Source: Antitrichia curtipendula | Lineage: Eukaryota > Streptophyta > Bryopsida > Hypnales > Leucodontaceae | Assembly: GCA_951230915.1 (NCBI GenBank) | Contig: OX579640.1 | Location: 19,798,981 to 19,862,980 of the forward strand | Direction of reading: 5' to 3' | Length of the DNA: 64,000 nt | Shown: in pieces, positions 38,101 to 52,300 of the stretch | Numbering within the stretch: position 1 is the first letter of the stretch | How the letters are laid out: every line of letters starts with the position of its first letter | Notes under the pieces: model-generated | The model's database searches: none | The model's input: only the letters and a program-made list of their open reading frames with translations | Told to the model about the DNA's origin: nothing | Position numbers and translations under genes: made by a program

Positions 38101-41100
38101 TGCTATCAATGCACACTTGTGTTGCTCGTGATTTGGATTTTGTTACATCTGTTGAGTGAGAAGAGAGTGTACGTTTTGACTCGAGAAGAGCTTCTCTTGA
38201 ACTACTTTCTAATTTGTGTCTTTTTCCTTGGGGACTGAACAGGTGGAACTTTTTTGTGTGGGAAACTTGATCAATTGCGTGCTGGAAGCAGACGAAGAGT
38301 TTCTATGCATGGATTTCCATTTTACACTTCGTGATGGTGGCATGCGTGCCACTTTTCAACTTCTTCACATGGTTCTTGAGGTATGGATATTCCTGTCTCA
38401 TCAAGGGGTTTAATGGGTTCATGTTTCATGATTTTAGACAACGCTTTGTATGGTTGTTGATGCTAGACTTCGTGTTTTTGTGTTCCGAAGGACTCCTAGT
38501 TATACTAAACAGAAGACAAATCCTTGACTGGAATGCCTACGCTTTGATTTCTCCAGTCCCTTCCCGTGATCAGCCTATGAATTCATGATCTTCGTGGTTT
38601 CTATTATATAACTAAACACTTTCTCTTTCTTGCAGCATAATGTATGGCTGGACGATGCCTTGGATAGGGCTAAGCAACTCTACCTCTCACATTATCGTGC
38701 GATGCCGAAAAGCTTGGAGCGAGCAACTGCTCATCGGTTGATGCGTGCCATGTTCAACAGTGAAGAACGCTTTATTGAACCTTCACCTGAAGCCATTGAG
38801 AACCTGACGTTACCTATTGTGCGGGAAGCTGTGATGAAGCAGTTGGTTCCATCAAACATGGAGGTATGTACTTTGCAACATTTCTTAGTTTCTCCAGTCC
38901 TTTTAATCTGGCCATGTATGAAATGGTTCTCTATACCCTTTTGTGATTGGTCTAGAATTCTGCTCTGCTGAAATTTATTTAGACTTTTTCGATCTAAATG
39001 TGTCAGCTCAGCGTTACCCCGGGTTGGTCTGCGGCTTTGTGATTGTGGTAGTAGTATTGGCAGCACTTTAAGAATCGTTACTATTTATTCTCGTTACGGA
39101 CCAAGTGCGATTTTCTCGAAGTGATCCATACGACCCTATGTCCAGCTCTTGTTAACCTGTTCGCTTTTTGGATGTTTCCAGGTATGTGTTGTAGGGGATT
39201 TCACAGAAAGCGAAGTGGAATCATGCTTACTGGATTATCTTGGTACTGTCACCCCACCAAGCAGTGACGAGCAGCTGCGGGGTATCGGGGAGAAGCCTGT
39301 AGTGATCAACGCTAATTCCACTCCGGAATTGCGAACGCAGCAGGTAGGCTTGCAGGCGGAACACATCATCGATCCAATAAATATGCGTAGCTTTCTTATA
39401 TGACGGTCTTTTTATTGTTTAAATGAAATCTCGCTTGTTTATATTCTTAAATGGGCATTCTAAGCCTGTGGACTGAACTTTTGCAGGTGTTCTTACGGGA
39501 TACAGACGAGAGAGCATGTGCATACATAGCTGGCGCTGCCCCTAACAGATGGGGATTTACTTCTGATGGGCGAGATCTGAACACCTTAATCGAGCCTGTT
39601 CCTCCATCCTTATCAGGTCTGTCTGTTTGAGCTTAGAATCATTGGTCGCTGTTGTTCGATCTTGCATTTTTTATTAGTCGGAGAACATGGCGAGTAAGCG
39701 GCCACTCGCAAGCGTCTCTACCCCAAGTAGAAACGTATTATTTTCATATGTCTGTTCCCATTTTTCTTCAGCGCAATCCTATGTATAATTTTCATTTTTT
39801 AATATTTTAAATAAACCTAATCAACAATCCTAGAATGCCAGTATTCCTGTATCCACGTGTTCCAATTCTACTAGACCTAAGAAATTCATTCTTTGGACTG
39901 TTGGGCCCCGACATGCTACCGTTGATTTGATAAACTTCTCGTTTTCATTGGGCACCAGGAACTTTCTACATGTTTGAACCATTGCTTAGTCTCGCCCCTT
40001 GAGGTAGAGAGAAGAAAATTTATCTGTGAATCAGGAGGTTCGTTGGTATAAATGGTTAATCGTTTTTCATGTTCCATGTCCTCGGTCATGATTCTGAAAG
40101 GTGTCACAATTTTTTGGGGTGTTTTTCAGAGGAGCAAGCTAGAGCATTAGCCCCACCTGGTGTAGAAGTAATCAAGGATAACAGTGAAATTCTCTGTTGG
40201 AAGAGGCATCGTCATCCCTTGTATGCGTCAGTAGCATTGACTTTGTTGGCAGAGATTATTAATGCACGGTGGGTTTCCAAATTTGTCGAGTTTTCGTACG
40301 GAACACCTATTGTTTATGGGTGTTTATATATTGTCAGCACTGTGTGAATTTAGGATTTCAACTTCAATTTTTGTAGGTTGAGATGACTTTTTCATTTCTT
40401 GTTCCTTGTCTAGTTGAGTTGTATTTATGTTTCGGGTTCTTTAATGTGAATCATGGTTTGATTGTGGAGCTTATCGCCCTTGCTGCAGGTTATTTACAAC
40501 AGTTAGGGATGCGCTAGGCTTGACATATGATGTGTCATTTGAGTTGAGCCTCTTCGACCGGCTGAAAGCTGGTTGGTTTGTCATATCTGTGACGTCCACC
40601 CCTGCTAAGGTGAGGTGTCCCTTCTTTCGGCATTGAGTTTTTGGTCCTATGATGTTTTAGTATGATTAGCCTAAAGTTAGCCTAAGGTTCAGAGTAACCG
40701 GGGAAACGAGGTAATTTTCCAGTAACTCAATCTGACACTCCCGATCCGTCCAACCCGTCATAATTGTTATGTTCAATTTGTTAGGCTGAGATTGCTCTGT
40801 ATGTCTGCTGTTTTGATGAGCCCCTTGTTTTGATACGTTTAGGCATCACTTTTTGCAGATAAAATATGCTGTCGATGCATCTCTGAATGTGCTTCGCAGT
40901 ATCCAAGGCAGCAGAATCAATCAGAGAGAGCTTGATCGGGTACGCTCCTCTTATATCATTGTGCTATTTCTCGCCGGTTCAAATGGAGCCGTAGTTTTAT
41001 TTCCGCATTAGTCTGTCTCCAATTTTGTGATTGTCATTTAAAAAATTTAGGTCGACAGTTTTAGTTCGATAATGAAGAGTCGGGTATTTAAACTTGAAAC

Positions 41101-42012
41101 TTGGTGTGAGCATTTTCAGGCAAAGAGGACACTTTTGATGCGACATGAGTCTGATTCAAAGGACAACACATATTGGTTAGGATTGCTCACGCATCTTCAG
41201 GCGCCTTCTGTGAGTAGGAAGGTAACGTCCATTCACCTATGATCTTGTTCAAAACACTACTTTGGTCATGGAGTAGTGTGATTTCAGATTGAATTTTTGT
41301 TGTCAATCGTTTCTTATTTGGGTCTCTCCTGCATACCCTTATATAACAGTCTACAAACCAGAGATTTCCTCCTTGAGGCCTCCTGTGACCACTTACCCAC
41401 CCCCTCACCATTATATATGGCTGGTCTCTCCGCAATTTGCAGGATGTGGGATGCTTACGTGACTTGCCATACTTGTATGAGGTAGCAACGGCAGACGATG
41501 TCTATAATGCGTACAATTACCTTAGTCTGGATGACGCGTCCCTGTTTACATGTATGGGAATTGCGGGCGTGGAAGTGGACAAGGAAGCTGTGACAGTAGA
41601 GATCATCGGTATGTGTTGAGTTTGTTTTTTCATGTGTGAGAATCTAGTATTTGTATCGACATTGGAGATGCTGCTCTATGGATGTTCAAATAGAAAAATG
41701 AGAACTATAGGTGCTCTGCTTCCTGTGAGCTCAAATTTTTTAATGAGAAGACAAAATCTCGTCACTACGATAGAGCTAGTTTCTGAAGGAAAAGTTGATA
41801 ATAATAAATGAACAAGATTGGTGTTTGTACAAAACAATAGTGCAACTCATGTCCTTTTTTCTATGAATGAACTAAAGATTGTAACTATAATAACAATTAC
41901 TGTGGCTTACACTAAATTGTGGTGCCATGTATGCGCAGAAGATGAGTCTGTTGCGAACATGCCTTTGACTCAAGGCCGTGGAATGTCGACAATGACGCGA
42001 CCAACAACTTAA
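32169..42012 (+). CDS. SPP: Chloroplast stromal processing peptidase (M16 metallopeptidase)
   Basis: Removes transit peptides from imported chloroplast precursors in the stroma. Twenty-three coding exons: 32169-32347, 33073-33295, 33482-33720, 34156-34402, 34713-34820, 34986-35174, 35334-35558, 35750-35851, 36067-36201, 36409-36633, 36842-37045, 37418-37588, 37873-38022, 38243-38380, 38636-38863, 39182-39343, 39487-39616, 40130-40268, 40489-40609, 40859-40939, 41120-41221, 41443-41608, 41939-42012. The sum is 3738 nt, 1245 residues, as in plant SPP. The N-terminus is Ala/Arg-rich, like a transit peptide. The inverted zinc motif HMIEH is at 237-241, with Glu311 and Glu318 (VEKERRAVLSEL) as downstream glutamates and probable third ligand. 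SNAYTDFHHTVFH, TEYRVDCQ-like, SDSGREACTVTTLT, MIDNVPSVDNLDFIMESDAL, VRTLSEGG, SLERATAHRLM and the terminal STMTRPTT match the family. No disabling change seen. Confidence 0.93.
37046..37417 (+). other. GC-AG intron in stromal processing peptidase
   Basis: Exon 11 ends at 37045 in GAG, followed by GCAAGT. Exon 12 starts at 37418 after GTGCAG. Protein continuity (SEPE then LDVPTEL, matching the family's EPELEVP-type sequence) requires this junction, and no GT in range keeps the frame. GC-AG introns are the usual minority class spliced by the major spliceosome. Confidence 0.75.
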
Positions 42013-42880
42013 GCACCAGATTTGTTCCGGGAAACTATTTAACCAAAATTTTGGAAATTGGTAGCTGTAGGTGGATGGATTGATGGCATCTATTATTTGT
42101 ACTATGGTGTAAGAAACTACGAGTATCAGAATTAGCTTCAGTTATTTTCTAGTAGATTATTTCCTGAAATTGGTCTCAAAATTTTAGCACATGTCTGATT
42201 CTTGTTTGATGGGACATTCGATTTCTTGACTGCAATTTATCAAGTTTCAATATAAGGTAGAACTACCTGAAACCTTTTTCACCCTTCTGCAATTTTGTCA
42301 TAGATGGGTCTTTGGAAATAATCTTTGGAAATGTTATTGACATGACGTTAACCCTTTATTGCTTGTTGAATGTCTGCAAATTCTTGCTTATATCTTTGGA
42401 CAACTCTAGCATCAACCTCAATTTCATCGATTTATTCATAAAGGACTGTTGTCTTTTAAGATTCAAGTTTTACTTTGATGAATGAGAAGTTATTAGGACA
42501 AAACATTGCCCCGAAGCAAATCATTTATTACTTTGGAATTTAGTGTGCTTAAAGGGAGCAAACTCATTTCCAACCACTTAACCTTGGAATGCTGATGGTG
42601 TCATTGTGTGGCTCTTGGATGACAATCCAATGAGTTGGAAAGTTATAGGAAGCATTTTCTCATTCCTATTTTCCTTGTTGACTTTTCATGTTGGGTTATG
42701 AAGAGAATCCAATTGAGTTTGTACTCTTGCGAGTGTTTCTCTTCATGTAAATGGGAAGTTAGTAAAAAAAGCGGATCACAAAATATGCTATTTTAGTATA
42801 TTAGCATTTTGGGAAGTTGTTGCTCCTTGCTCTAAATATGAAATTTCTTTAAAAAAATGATATTTTCTAAGTTTGAGGCA
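42013..42880. other. 3' flank of SPP and AT-rich DNA
   Basis: Likely 3' UTR in the first 200-300 bases, then AT-rich sequence without a recognised gene. Confidence 0.45.
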
Positions 42881-43075
42881 ATGATCGGAAAAAACCGGCA
42901 GTTAGTGCAAAGTTAGCTGGAGGAATTCGGGAAAAAACCGGTGAAAAAAACTATAAAATTTCTATTTTCAGTAAAAAATAGAGGAAATAACCGGACGCAT
43001 TTCTTCAAAAACCGGTTCAATGTGAGAATTGAAGGAAATTAGCTGGTAAAACTCAAAAAATTTCCCGAACACTAG
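42881..43075. repeat. Dispersed repeat, partner of 3205-3325
   Basis: Several AAAAACCGG words, then GAATTGAAGGAAATTAGCTGG and TAAAACTC in the same order as in the first copy. The copy here is longer, with an extra ATTTCTATTTTCAGTAAAA block. Class unknown. Confidence 0.5.
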
Positions 43076-43423
43076 TTTGAGCCCAACTAACAAAATAAAG
43101 GTCATCTACTCTAGTTTCTATTCCAATTTGAATTTTGAAAAAAAATTTCTAATATTGAATATTTTATTGCAATTTGAACTTTTGATGTATTTTCAATGTC
43201 TATTGAATTCTAATTATAGAGTGACATGGAAATTGAGTTTACACCATGATGTTTGTCATTGTAATATACACATATGGTAAAATTTTCAGATTTTTTGAAA
43301 GCATTTTCTATTTGATGTGATTTTTCTTCACTTTTTCTTCAAAAATTCTCAAAAAAATCAATTTTCTACGAAAAAATCTAAAATTCCTTTGAAGTGAAGA
43401 AGACAAGTAATTTAATTTTTTTT

Positions 43424-43446
43424 TAAATTAAAAAAAAAAAATTAAA

Positions 43447-43500
<54 letters not shown>
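43424..43500. repeat. A-rich tract followed by (AT)n microsatellite
   Basis: A long A-rich run from about 43427 to 43463 leads directly into about 18 AT units ending at 43500. Length is likely variable. Confidence 0.8.
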
Positions 43501-43506
<6 letters not shown>

Positions 43507-43582
43507 GTACATATCTAGTTGCAAAATGGTAGCAAACTAAGTGATGGGTAGTGAGGCTTGAAATCAATGGTCATAAGTTTGT

Positions 43583-43610
43583 CATTTAGAGGTTAACCTC
43601 TAAATTCCCA
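43583..43610. mobile_element. Back-to-back TTAA element ends
   Basis: TTTAGAGG, TTAA (43593-43596) and CCTCTAAA form a palindrome. That is what two abutting TTAA-family ends sharing one target site would look like. The right-hand continuation (TTCCCAAGGC) resembles the ACCCAAGGCC of the element at 30794. The other ends of these presumed elements were not found. Confidence 0.4.
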
Positions 43611-43940
43611 AGGCACAAAAATTTGGTGTCTATAGAACTTTGAAGTTAAATAAAACCTTACCAAGTTACTATTTTTTGATATTTTTTTATTTTTGAAGTC
43701 TAATTTTAGCATCAAAAATCTGATTTTGAAAATGAATGATTATAATTTTTCTATTCAAGATTTTGTGTAAGGGTGCCCATTGCAAATCTTGATTTTCTAG
43801 AGTTGAGCATTCTTAGAAATAGCCTCAAATATATATTAAATTTTGGAGAAAAAGTCATATTAGAAGTTCATTTAAAAAAATAGTTTAGTAGATTTTGAGA
43901 AGTTATAAATTGATTGGAGTTATGCATGTTATGCCCTTTT

Positions 43941-45010
43941 AACCTTATATTTTGTTGGTGAAAAAAAGGTTTCAAGGTCCACTTATTATCGACACAGAGC
44001 ATATTTAAATAGTGATACATCTTCAGAAGATGCAATAAGACCCTTACATGCAACACCAATTCCGTTACTTGTTCCATTATTATCTTTCTCTTCTTCACCA
44101 CCTTCTTTTCCTTCTTCAGAATCATTGACAATCCATTTATGTACTTCACCTCCAACACCTTCAAATGAATTTGAGCTAGATGTCATCAACAAGTGGACTG
44201 GGGTTGGATTTATAAATGGCAGAATTTCACTTCATGTTCCGATACAAATGGATTTGGCAAAAGCCATTGAGAATAAGGTGGTAGGTTTCCAAGGATATCT
44301 TGATGATTCCAACGTACCAATTATTGTATAAGGTAAAATTTTGGAGCAATTATTTGAAATAAACCTTGGAAAATCAACATGAAGATCCCCAAAACTATGA
44401 TGGAATGGATTTGAAACAACTATTTGTATTAGCAAGTGTGTTATTTTTTTATCTTTTATCCTACAATGAAAGTTATAAATTATACATTTTTTTAATTCTT
44501 GCATATTACATTATATATATAAACTATAAAAAATAACCAATTTTTTTCTCATAATTTTACACCATAGTTTTGGGGATCTTCATGTTGATTTTCCAAGGTT
44601 TATTTCAAATAATTGCTCCAAAATTTTACTTTGTAAAGTAATTGGTACATTGGAATCATCAAGATATCCTTGGAAACCTACCACCTTATTCTCAATGGCT
44701 TTTGTCAAATCCATCTGTATCGGAACATGAGGTGAAATTCTACCATTTATAAAACTAATCCCAGACCACTTGTCGACAACATCTAGCTCAAATTCATTTG
44801 AAGGTGTTGGAGGTGAAGTACATACTTGATTCTGAAGAAGGAAAAGAAGGTGGTGAAGAAGAGAAAGATAATGATGGAACAAGTAATGGAATTGGTGCTG
44901 GATGTGAGGGTCTTACTACACCTTTTGATGTGTATCACTATTTAAATATGCTCAACATCGATAATAAGTGGATCTTGAAATTTTTTTTCCACCAAAAAAA
45001 TATTCTTTGG
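43941..45010. mobile_element. Foldback element with 450-bp inverted arms carrying an ORF
   Basis: The left arm (about 43941-44402) and right arm (about 44561-45010) are inverted copies separated by about 158 bp of AT-rich spacer. Both arms encode, in mirrored orientation, the same peptide: 44125-44331 on plus and 44580-44882 on minus share PPTPSNEFELDV, HVPIQMDL, KAIENKVVGFQGYLDDSNVP. The opposite frame of each arm carries an acidic EEGKEGGEEEKDN segment. Arms differ by substitutions and a roughly 13-bp indel. I do not recognise the peptide. A transcript through both arms would form a long hairpin. Confidence 0.7.
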
Positions 45011-45687
45011 GACCCATTATACCTTAAGATCACCACGACAAAATAAATGGTTAGGTGTACAGTGAATGATGTGCAATAGATTTAAAAAATGCAATAAAAT
45101 TATGAGTAATAAATTTTCAAAATAATTCAAGCCCATAAACAAGCTTTCAAATAATTAGTATATTTACCAAAATGAAAATGAGATCTAAGTTGTCGTTTAA
45201 AATTTTGATGTGAATTACATTAATGTTCCTTGATTATTAGATTTAATATTCAAAACCATAGTGCATATTGGTATTTGACTACTATAACATTTGATTCATT
45301 TTTTTTAAAAGAACAACAAAAAATAAAAAATCATTTCTATTATTGTTTTCCGTACTCATCAAGTGACTGTTAAATAAAAATTCAAACAAAATATGGTTTC
45401 AATCAAGGGAAGACACTTCAACATTTTTAGTAACTGAAAAAGAAAAAATAACAGCAATAACAATAAATCTAAAAGCAAGAGATACAAGCACAAAACATTT
45501 TGATAAAAAAACTTACAAGAAATATTAAACTTAGAGTAATCATCTTTGAACAATACAAGAAACCAATTTCTAAATGAAGGTGTGTTCCCTCACTTATTGA
45601 GATCCATGATGCAAAGTTTTGATTTGCCCTCCTATTTGCAAGCTCTAAAAATTGATACATTTTGTCACATAAATAGTGTAAAGAGTC

Positions 45688-46135
<448 letters not shown>

Positions 46136-48204
46136 GGAACTTGTGCTAGAAAGACTGTCTACAACTTTCATATGTATGCTTCTTTCATATATATATATTG
46201 TACATATTAAAGTAAAAGTTTATACTTTTAAATATAGAAGCTATAAAGAACTAAAAGAATAAAAGTTACTACTAGAAGTGTAGTCATTTTAAAGTAAAAT
46301 ATACATTCTACTAGAAATTTACTACAAGAAATAAATTCATTTAACTAGAATATGTATTGTAGAATTTAATATCTAAAACTCATGTTTCCATATGAATACC
46401 ACATGATCTTTTCAGTTAGTTAAATTTCTGATGAATCTATAATTCTATATCAATTCTTTATAAGGCTCATATACTATTCATTTTCAGGGGTAGGTTTTAA
46501 GAAGGTTTCTTTAAAGGTCTATTCATTTCCTAATGTATTTTAAGTATGTCTTGCATTATTATTTAAATTAGTTTAAAATAAATAAATTATAGATTTGTAG
46601 TTTGTTGAAATTGCTCTATAGCTTTCAAGCAATTGGGGACAATGAATTGTTTCATTTGTAACTAGATTCTTCATTCTATTTAGTGTTACTTTTCAAATAG
46701 CGTTACTCCTACACATATAACTATATAAGACCACACTAAATAGAGCTTTTGTCATTAATTTTTGCAAATCTATTGTGCTTAGGATTGCAAAACTATTCAT
46801 TCCAAACATGATATATGGCAAAGACTATACAATACAATTGAAAGAATTGTAACATTAATTTTAAGTTAAGAAAAAAATTCAATCAATAAATAGTGTGGAT
46901 TTTTTAAATCATAAGAGCAACACTAAACCAAATATGGAAAATTTTGTTAAAATGGTGGTATTTTGTGTGCCATTTTTAGACCATCCAATTTGAACTACAA
47001 AAGTACCATTTAGGATTCATAGGTAGTTGTAAGAAACACTTCACAGTTCTTGGCCAAAAAAGTGTTTTCGAGGCATAGGACTAACAGTACTATTGATAAT
47101 ACAAGTACTACGCCAACGCGCTGCAACGACAATCTCTACCATTGGTTTCAAATTTTAATTAGGCTACGATTTCGACAAGTGGCAGGTACAATAGTAAGCG
47201 CATTAAAGTGGGATGGTGTATGAGAATGAGGTCTTGCTGCAGAGCACTTACGAGTACTCAGTAGTATTGTGGATTGTTGTAAGGTAATATCAAAGGCAGT
47301 GTCATCAGAAAATGCTAGAAAATAGCAAAAAAAGGATCTGTGTCCCTTTTCATTTTTAAAAAATGGAAAAAACATTCAAAAAATTCTTTAAGAAAAAGAC
47401 ATTTTTATTGACAACAAAAGCCTCTCAATACACTAAAAATTTCCTTAAGAATTTTTTTTCCTTCTCTAGGCCTTCTGTGCAAAGGATGGTCACATTGAGC
47501 CCTTGTGAGCAACTCTAGTATTCTTTTTTTACAAAATCTCCTTGTCAATCCTTGTAAGGACTCTAAGCCTCCTTCATGTCCAATTTGTAGCTTCCAATTC
47601 GCATTTTTGGGTTGAAAATAGGACTAAAATCCCTCAAAATGCCCAATCAGGGGCAACTTAAAAATAGTAAACTAATTTTTTTTAAATCTAAAAAATAACA
47701 GAATGTTTGAAACTTTTGTAACTACCTTTATTCTAAATTTCACGCCAACCTGACAAAGTATGCAAAAGTTATGAGCCAAAAAGTACCCATCCAAGGGCAA
47801 GGGGACAAAGAATAGGACAAGTGTTTCTTGCAACTATTGTCATATAGATTTTAAAAATCTAGGATTGATATAGATTTTTGAAATCAAGGATTGATGTAGA
47901 TTTATGATTGCACAAATTGATATAGATTTAAGACCACACGTTCTATATTATAAAAGTGCAATCTAAGACAATTGTATATTTCAAACATGTAGGACAAGTA
48001 TACATTTAAGACTGCCTAATTTGAACTGTAAAAACTGAAAAAAATTGCGGAATGGCACCATTTTAATGAAATTTTTCATAAATGATCTTAAATACTGTAA
48101 TGATATCTATTTAGTGTGGACTACACTAAATAGAATGAAGAGTGTAGCCACCAGTTTTCCTCATCCCTTGTTCAAAACACAAAGTTAATCCCACTTAATG
48201 GAGC
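46136..48204. other. AT-rich DNA with one probable repeat module near 47640-47800
   Basis: No gene seen. The piece around 47700-47790 contains TATGCAAAAGTTATGAGCC in the same context as modules within the TTAA elements, so it is probably a fragment of that family, but its ends were not found. Confidence 0.4.
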
Positions 48205-48639
48205 TTAACCCTTAAATGCCTTGATTCTATTTTTTGAATTTTGGCATTCTATTGCTCATATATTTGTATGTAATTTATATATCATTTACAACAATTTCAT
48301 AAAATTGGTCATTAATTCCTAAAGTTTCAAAGTTCCTAAGGAGGACTCTTGGGATTTTGGGCAATCTTATGTAATTTCAGTTTTTGACATAATTTTTTAA
48401 AATTTCTTTTGAAGATAAGAAACCAAATTAGTTTTTTGGGAATATAATTTTTTTTCCAATCAATGCGTGGAAGCAAAAGTTATGCCACCTTTACTCCAAA
48501 AAGCAACTCAAGGGGCAAGTGGCATGGGCAACCCTAAAAAACATCACAAAATTTTTAATTTTATTTAATTTTAATTATTTCCTCAAAGATTATATTTTTA
48601 TCTATATCTAAAGCTTTGATTCATTCTATTTGGACTATA
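48205..48639 (+). mobile_element. TTAA element, 5' part only
   Basis: Starts at TTAA (48205-48208) with CCCTTAAATGCC. It follows the first third of the 5016-6332 copy, including GGAAGCAAAAGTTATGCC (about 48470) and AAAGCTTTGATTCATTCTAT (about 48610). Homology stops abruptly at about 48639. The missing continuation resembles the sequence that begins at about 62688. Confidence 0.55.
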
Positions 48640-49313
48640 GGAGAGGGCTCGAGAATAGTTCGGGCATTAACAACCGTCCCTATAGAAGCATCCAAAATAG
48701 TACACTCAGTTCCTTGTATGGATCAAATTTTTTTTGGGTATAAACGATAGTTCATTCTGGGTGCTTTTAAAACAGTCATGAAGTGCAAATGGTGACGGCA
48801 AAGTGTGATTCCAGATAATGAATGAGTCCAAAAGTACCCTGAACAATTTATAAATGCAAATAATGATCTCTAGGAATAACATTCTGACGGTTTGGGTTGA
48901 ATCCTATATAGATGAATTGAGGACGCTTTCAGAGTGGTTAAAGAATAATTTAGAGATTATATGCATTCATTAACTTGATGGGGCCTGAACTTTCTCAAAC
49001 TTTGAAGGTTGCATTTATAGCCTTCAAGCCGTCAATTTAAAAAATCTTCATGAACAACTTCAATAAAAACAGTACACCAATTAAAAAAATATTAAAAAAT
49101 TTATTATCATGAAATGTCCGTTGAGCCTTCACTCTCACAGCCCATGGAAAAGCTCAGTGTTAGGGAAATGAAGCTGCAATGCTTGTAGAATTTTTTTGAG
49201 TAAGGCAATACAACTGCGATCAATTTAGTTTAAGATTCAGCACATTGCTAGAACGATCTATACCAAGTGACCTTCAATTCAGATTAGTTCAGATTGACCT
49301 CCATCCAAGCAAG

Positions 49314-52300
49314 ATGAGTGAAAGTAGTCACTCTGAAGAAGCCAGTGAAGGAGATGGGGAGAGTTGGAGAAGGGCGAGGAGCTGGGGAAGTAGTCATTCA
49401 GATTTTGTTGAAGATTCAGATGAATTTGGTGAGGAGGAAGAGGCTCAACAATTTGCCTACGCAATGAAGGACGAAGATGTAGACTGGTTCCATGAGATGG
49501 AAACATTTGAAAAAGAAGATACACAAGGAGTTGTTTCTGAAGAAGGGCGCATGTTTCATGGAGAGCAACGTAAGGGTATTACCAAACGTAGCAGACTACA
49601 AGAGGCGGCCGACTTCTTCAGGGATGAGCCTATCTTTACACAAATTGACTCTAATCCAGATCTTCATTTACGCTGTAAGGAAGCAGACAGAACGGGACAG
49701 CAACTTCCAACACCAAATACAGGGCAAAGCAAGGGCAAGGCACCAGAATTTCCCGACCTCCCTAGCAGCCCCAGCGAAGGACATCGAAGAAGGCCATCCA
49801 GGGACAGGGCTGGCTTGGCAAATGCCAGCTACAACTTTATAGATGGCAGAAGAAGGCAAGACAAGAATCAAGGGCAGCCCCAAGAGGAGAATGCACCAGG
49901 AGGGCTACAGATGAAGCACAAAGGAGCGCCTCAGGAGCTAAGGCAGACTTCCAACATTGCCCATGACAACCTAAACGCCAAATTCGGTGAAGGTATGGGT
50001 CCCCGTCAAACTCCAGACCCTCTCAGCTCTTCACAACCTGTAAAGAGAATTTCGAATGTCAACAAGAAAAATGGCAATTGGACAAATGGGCAATTGAAAT
50101 CTGCCATAGCTGATTTTGATGAGGGCATGTCCATTAGAGGTGCTGCTAGAGAAAATGGGATACCTACTACTACTTTAAGAGGTCATCTTTTTGGAACCAC
50201 CATGCAAAGAAAAAGGGGAAAGCTGGGTGTTCTTACAGATGAAGAGGAATCACAACTAGTAGAGTACTTACTGAAAATGCAGAGCCTTGGTTTTCCTTTG
50301 ACAATAGGCCAGTTGAGAGAAAAGGTAGGTATTCTCACTCAATCTAGAGTGACTCCTTTCAAAAATGGTGTCCCTGGTCCTGGATGGGTAAAATGCTTCA
50401 AGAGAAGACACACAGAATTAGTTATAAGAAAGGCTCAAGCCTTAGAACAAAAACGAGCAAGAAATTTATGTCCTGAGATAGTGGCATCCTTCTATAGAAA
50501 TCTACAGATGCTCTATGATAATCACACTTACCAATCCTGTAGCACGCGTAGTTAGCACGTAAGTATCTTTAGCACAAAAATGTGGTAAGATGACACGAGT
50601 TATCGTCCCAGGGAATTCTAGTATGTTGCTGCAAGTTTTGGGTATCCAAATCACTTCCAAAAACACCCCAAGCAATCCGTACACTCTATTGCTATCTTCC
50701 GGAAACTAGTATTTTCCGGATTCCAATCCGGATCCGCCCTATTCCGGATTCCGGTTCCAACTCTCTCAAGTAACTGGTTTTAGATACCCCTGTTTCACCC
50801 TCAGGGGGTCCACTATTGATCTTTCCGAGGGGCAGGGACTCGCCACTCTTGGTTCACACTCTCTATCCATAACAAACAAAACAAACACCCAAGAATTATA
50901 CGGTAATAGCAAAGGGAGAATCCGTACCCTCACAATCTTCCAGATGACGTATCCGGAAAGTAGGTCACACAGGGCCCGGTTAGATCCACCTTACTACAAC
51001 GACAGATCCAGACTTTCCGGATTGTAGTGCTGACTTCGTATCTCTCGAGTGCTCTAGAGGTTGGCAGACCTTCCGATGGCTGGGATAATTCCTCAGGCGG
51101 TTGCTTATCTCCGCACGGAATCCTCCCTGGACTTCCGGACTCGCACCCTCACCCGTAACAGGCTTCCACCGGATCACTGTTCCAGCAATTTAAAGGCACC
51201 ATGCACAGCTCCTCATTCACACATCTAAAGCTCTTCCGTCACAGCATATGCATCCGTCAACCCAAGAATCCGGACTCCCTCTCACACACTCTCATTCACA
51301 AACCAGTGTACGACTTAATCATCAACGCGATACGCAAAGAGATGATCAAATTGATCTCCGGTAAGCTTCGATTAAATGACAAGAAAGGGAATGACAGGCC
51401 AACAAGCCGGCCTGCCCTTAAAAACAACCAAAAGCGGCCCAACGGCCCACCCAAAACCCGGCCAACGGCCAGCTAACCGTTCTGGGAAAACCGGAGAGCC
51501 GTTGACAACCTAAAAGTCCGGAACTACAGCAATCCCTAAAATTCCGGAACTTCCTAAAATTCCGGAACTCCCTAAAATTCCGGATCTCAACTACTTCTGG
51601 AAACTTCTAAAATTCTGGAACATTTCCGGAATCCGGATTCGACCTGTTACTGGACTTTAACGTTTATAACAATTCTAATGATCCGGAAATTACTTATTCT
51701 AAACTTGCTCTCTATCTGTTTCGTATTGTCTATTCCTACATCAGAAATGAAATTTTTTAATCTATTCTAATCCGGTTCTAGTCTATTCTACTAACATTTG
51801 AATTTCCGTACTGTGACAAATCCCATCAGATTTGGAACTGTGATGAGAGTGGTGCCCAAGCAGGAAAGGATGGTGGAGGCTATGTTATTGCACAAAGAGG
51901 ATACAAAAACGTGCATATGGTGACTCCAGATCAGAGAGAGTGGATTACAGTTCTAGCTTGCATTAATGCCAAGGGTGAAACCATCCCCCACTTCTATATT
52001 TTCAAGGGGAAGAAAAAAACAAGAAATTACCTGAAAAAAACTGGACAACAAGGGGCTGCACTAGCAATGCAGCCAAAGGCGTGGATGACAAATGCTTTGT
52101 TTAAAGCTTGGATGCGTCACTTCCTCTTTGTCTTGGAGGAGTCATATGACCTGTCACCTACAAGAAGACATTTACTAATATTAGATGGGCATAAATCCCA
52201 TGTCACTTTGGAGGTTATAAAACTGGCTATGAGCAAGGGTTTGGACTTACTGACTTTTCCATCTCACACATCACATGCTCTACAACCCTTGGATGTTACT

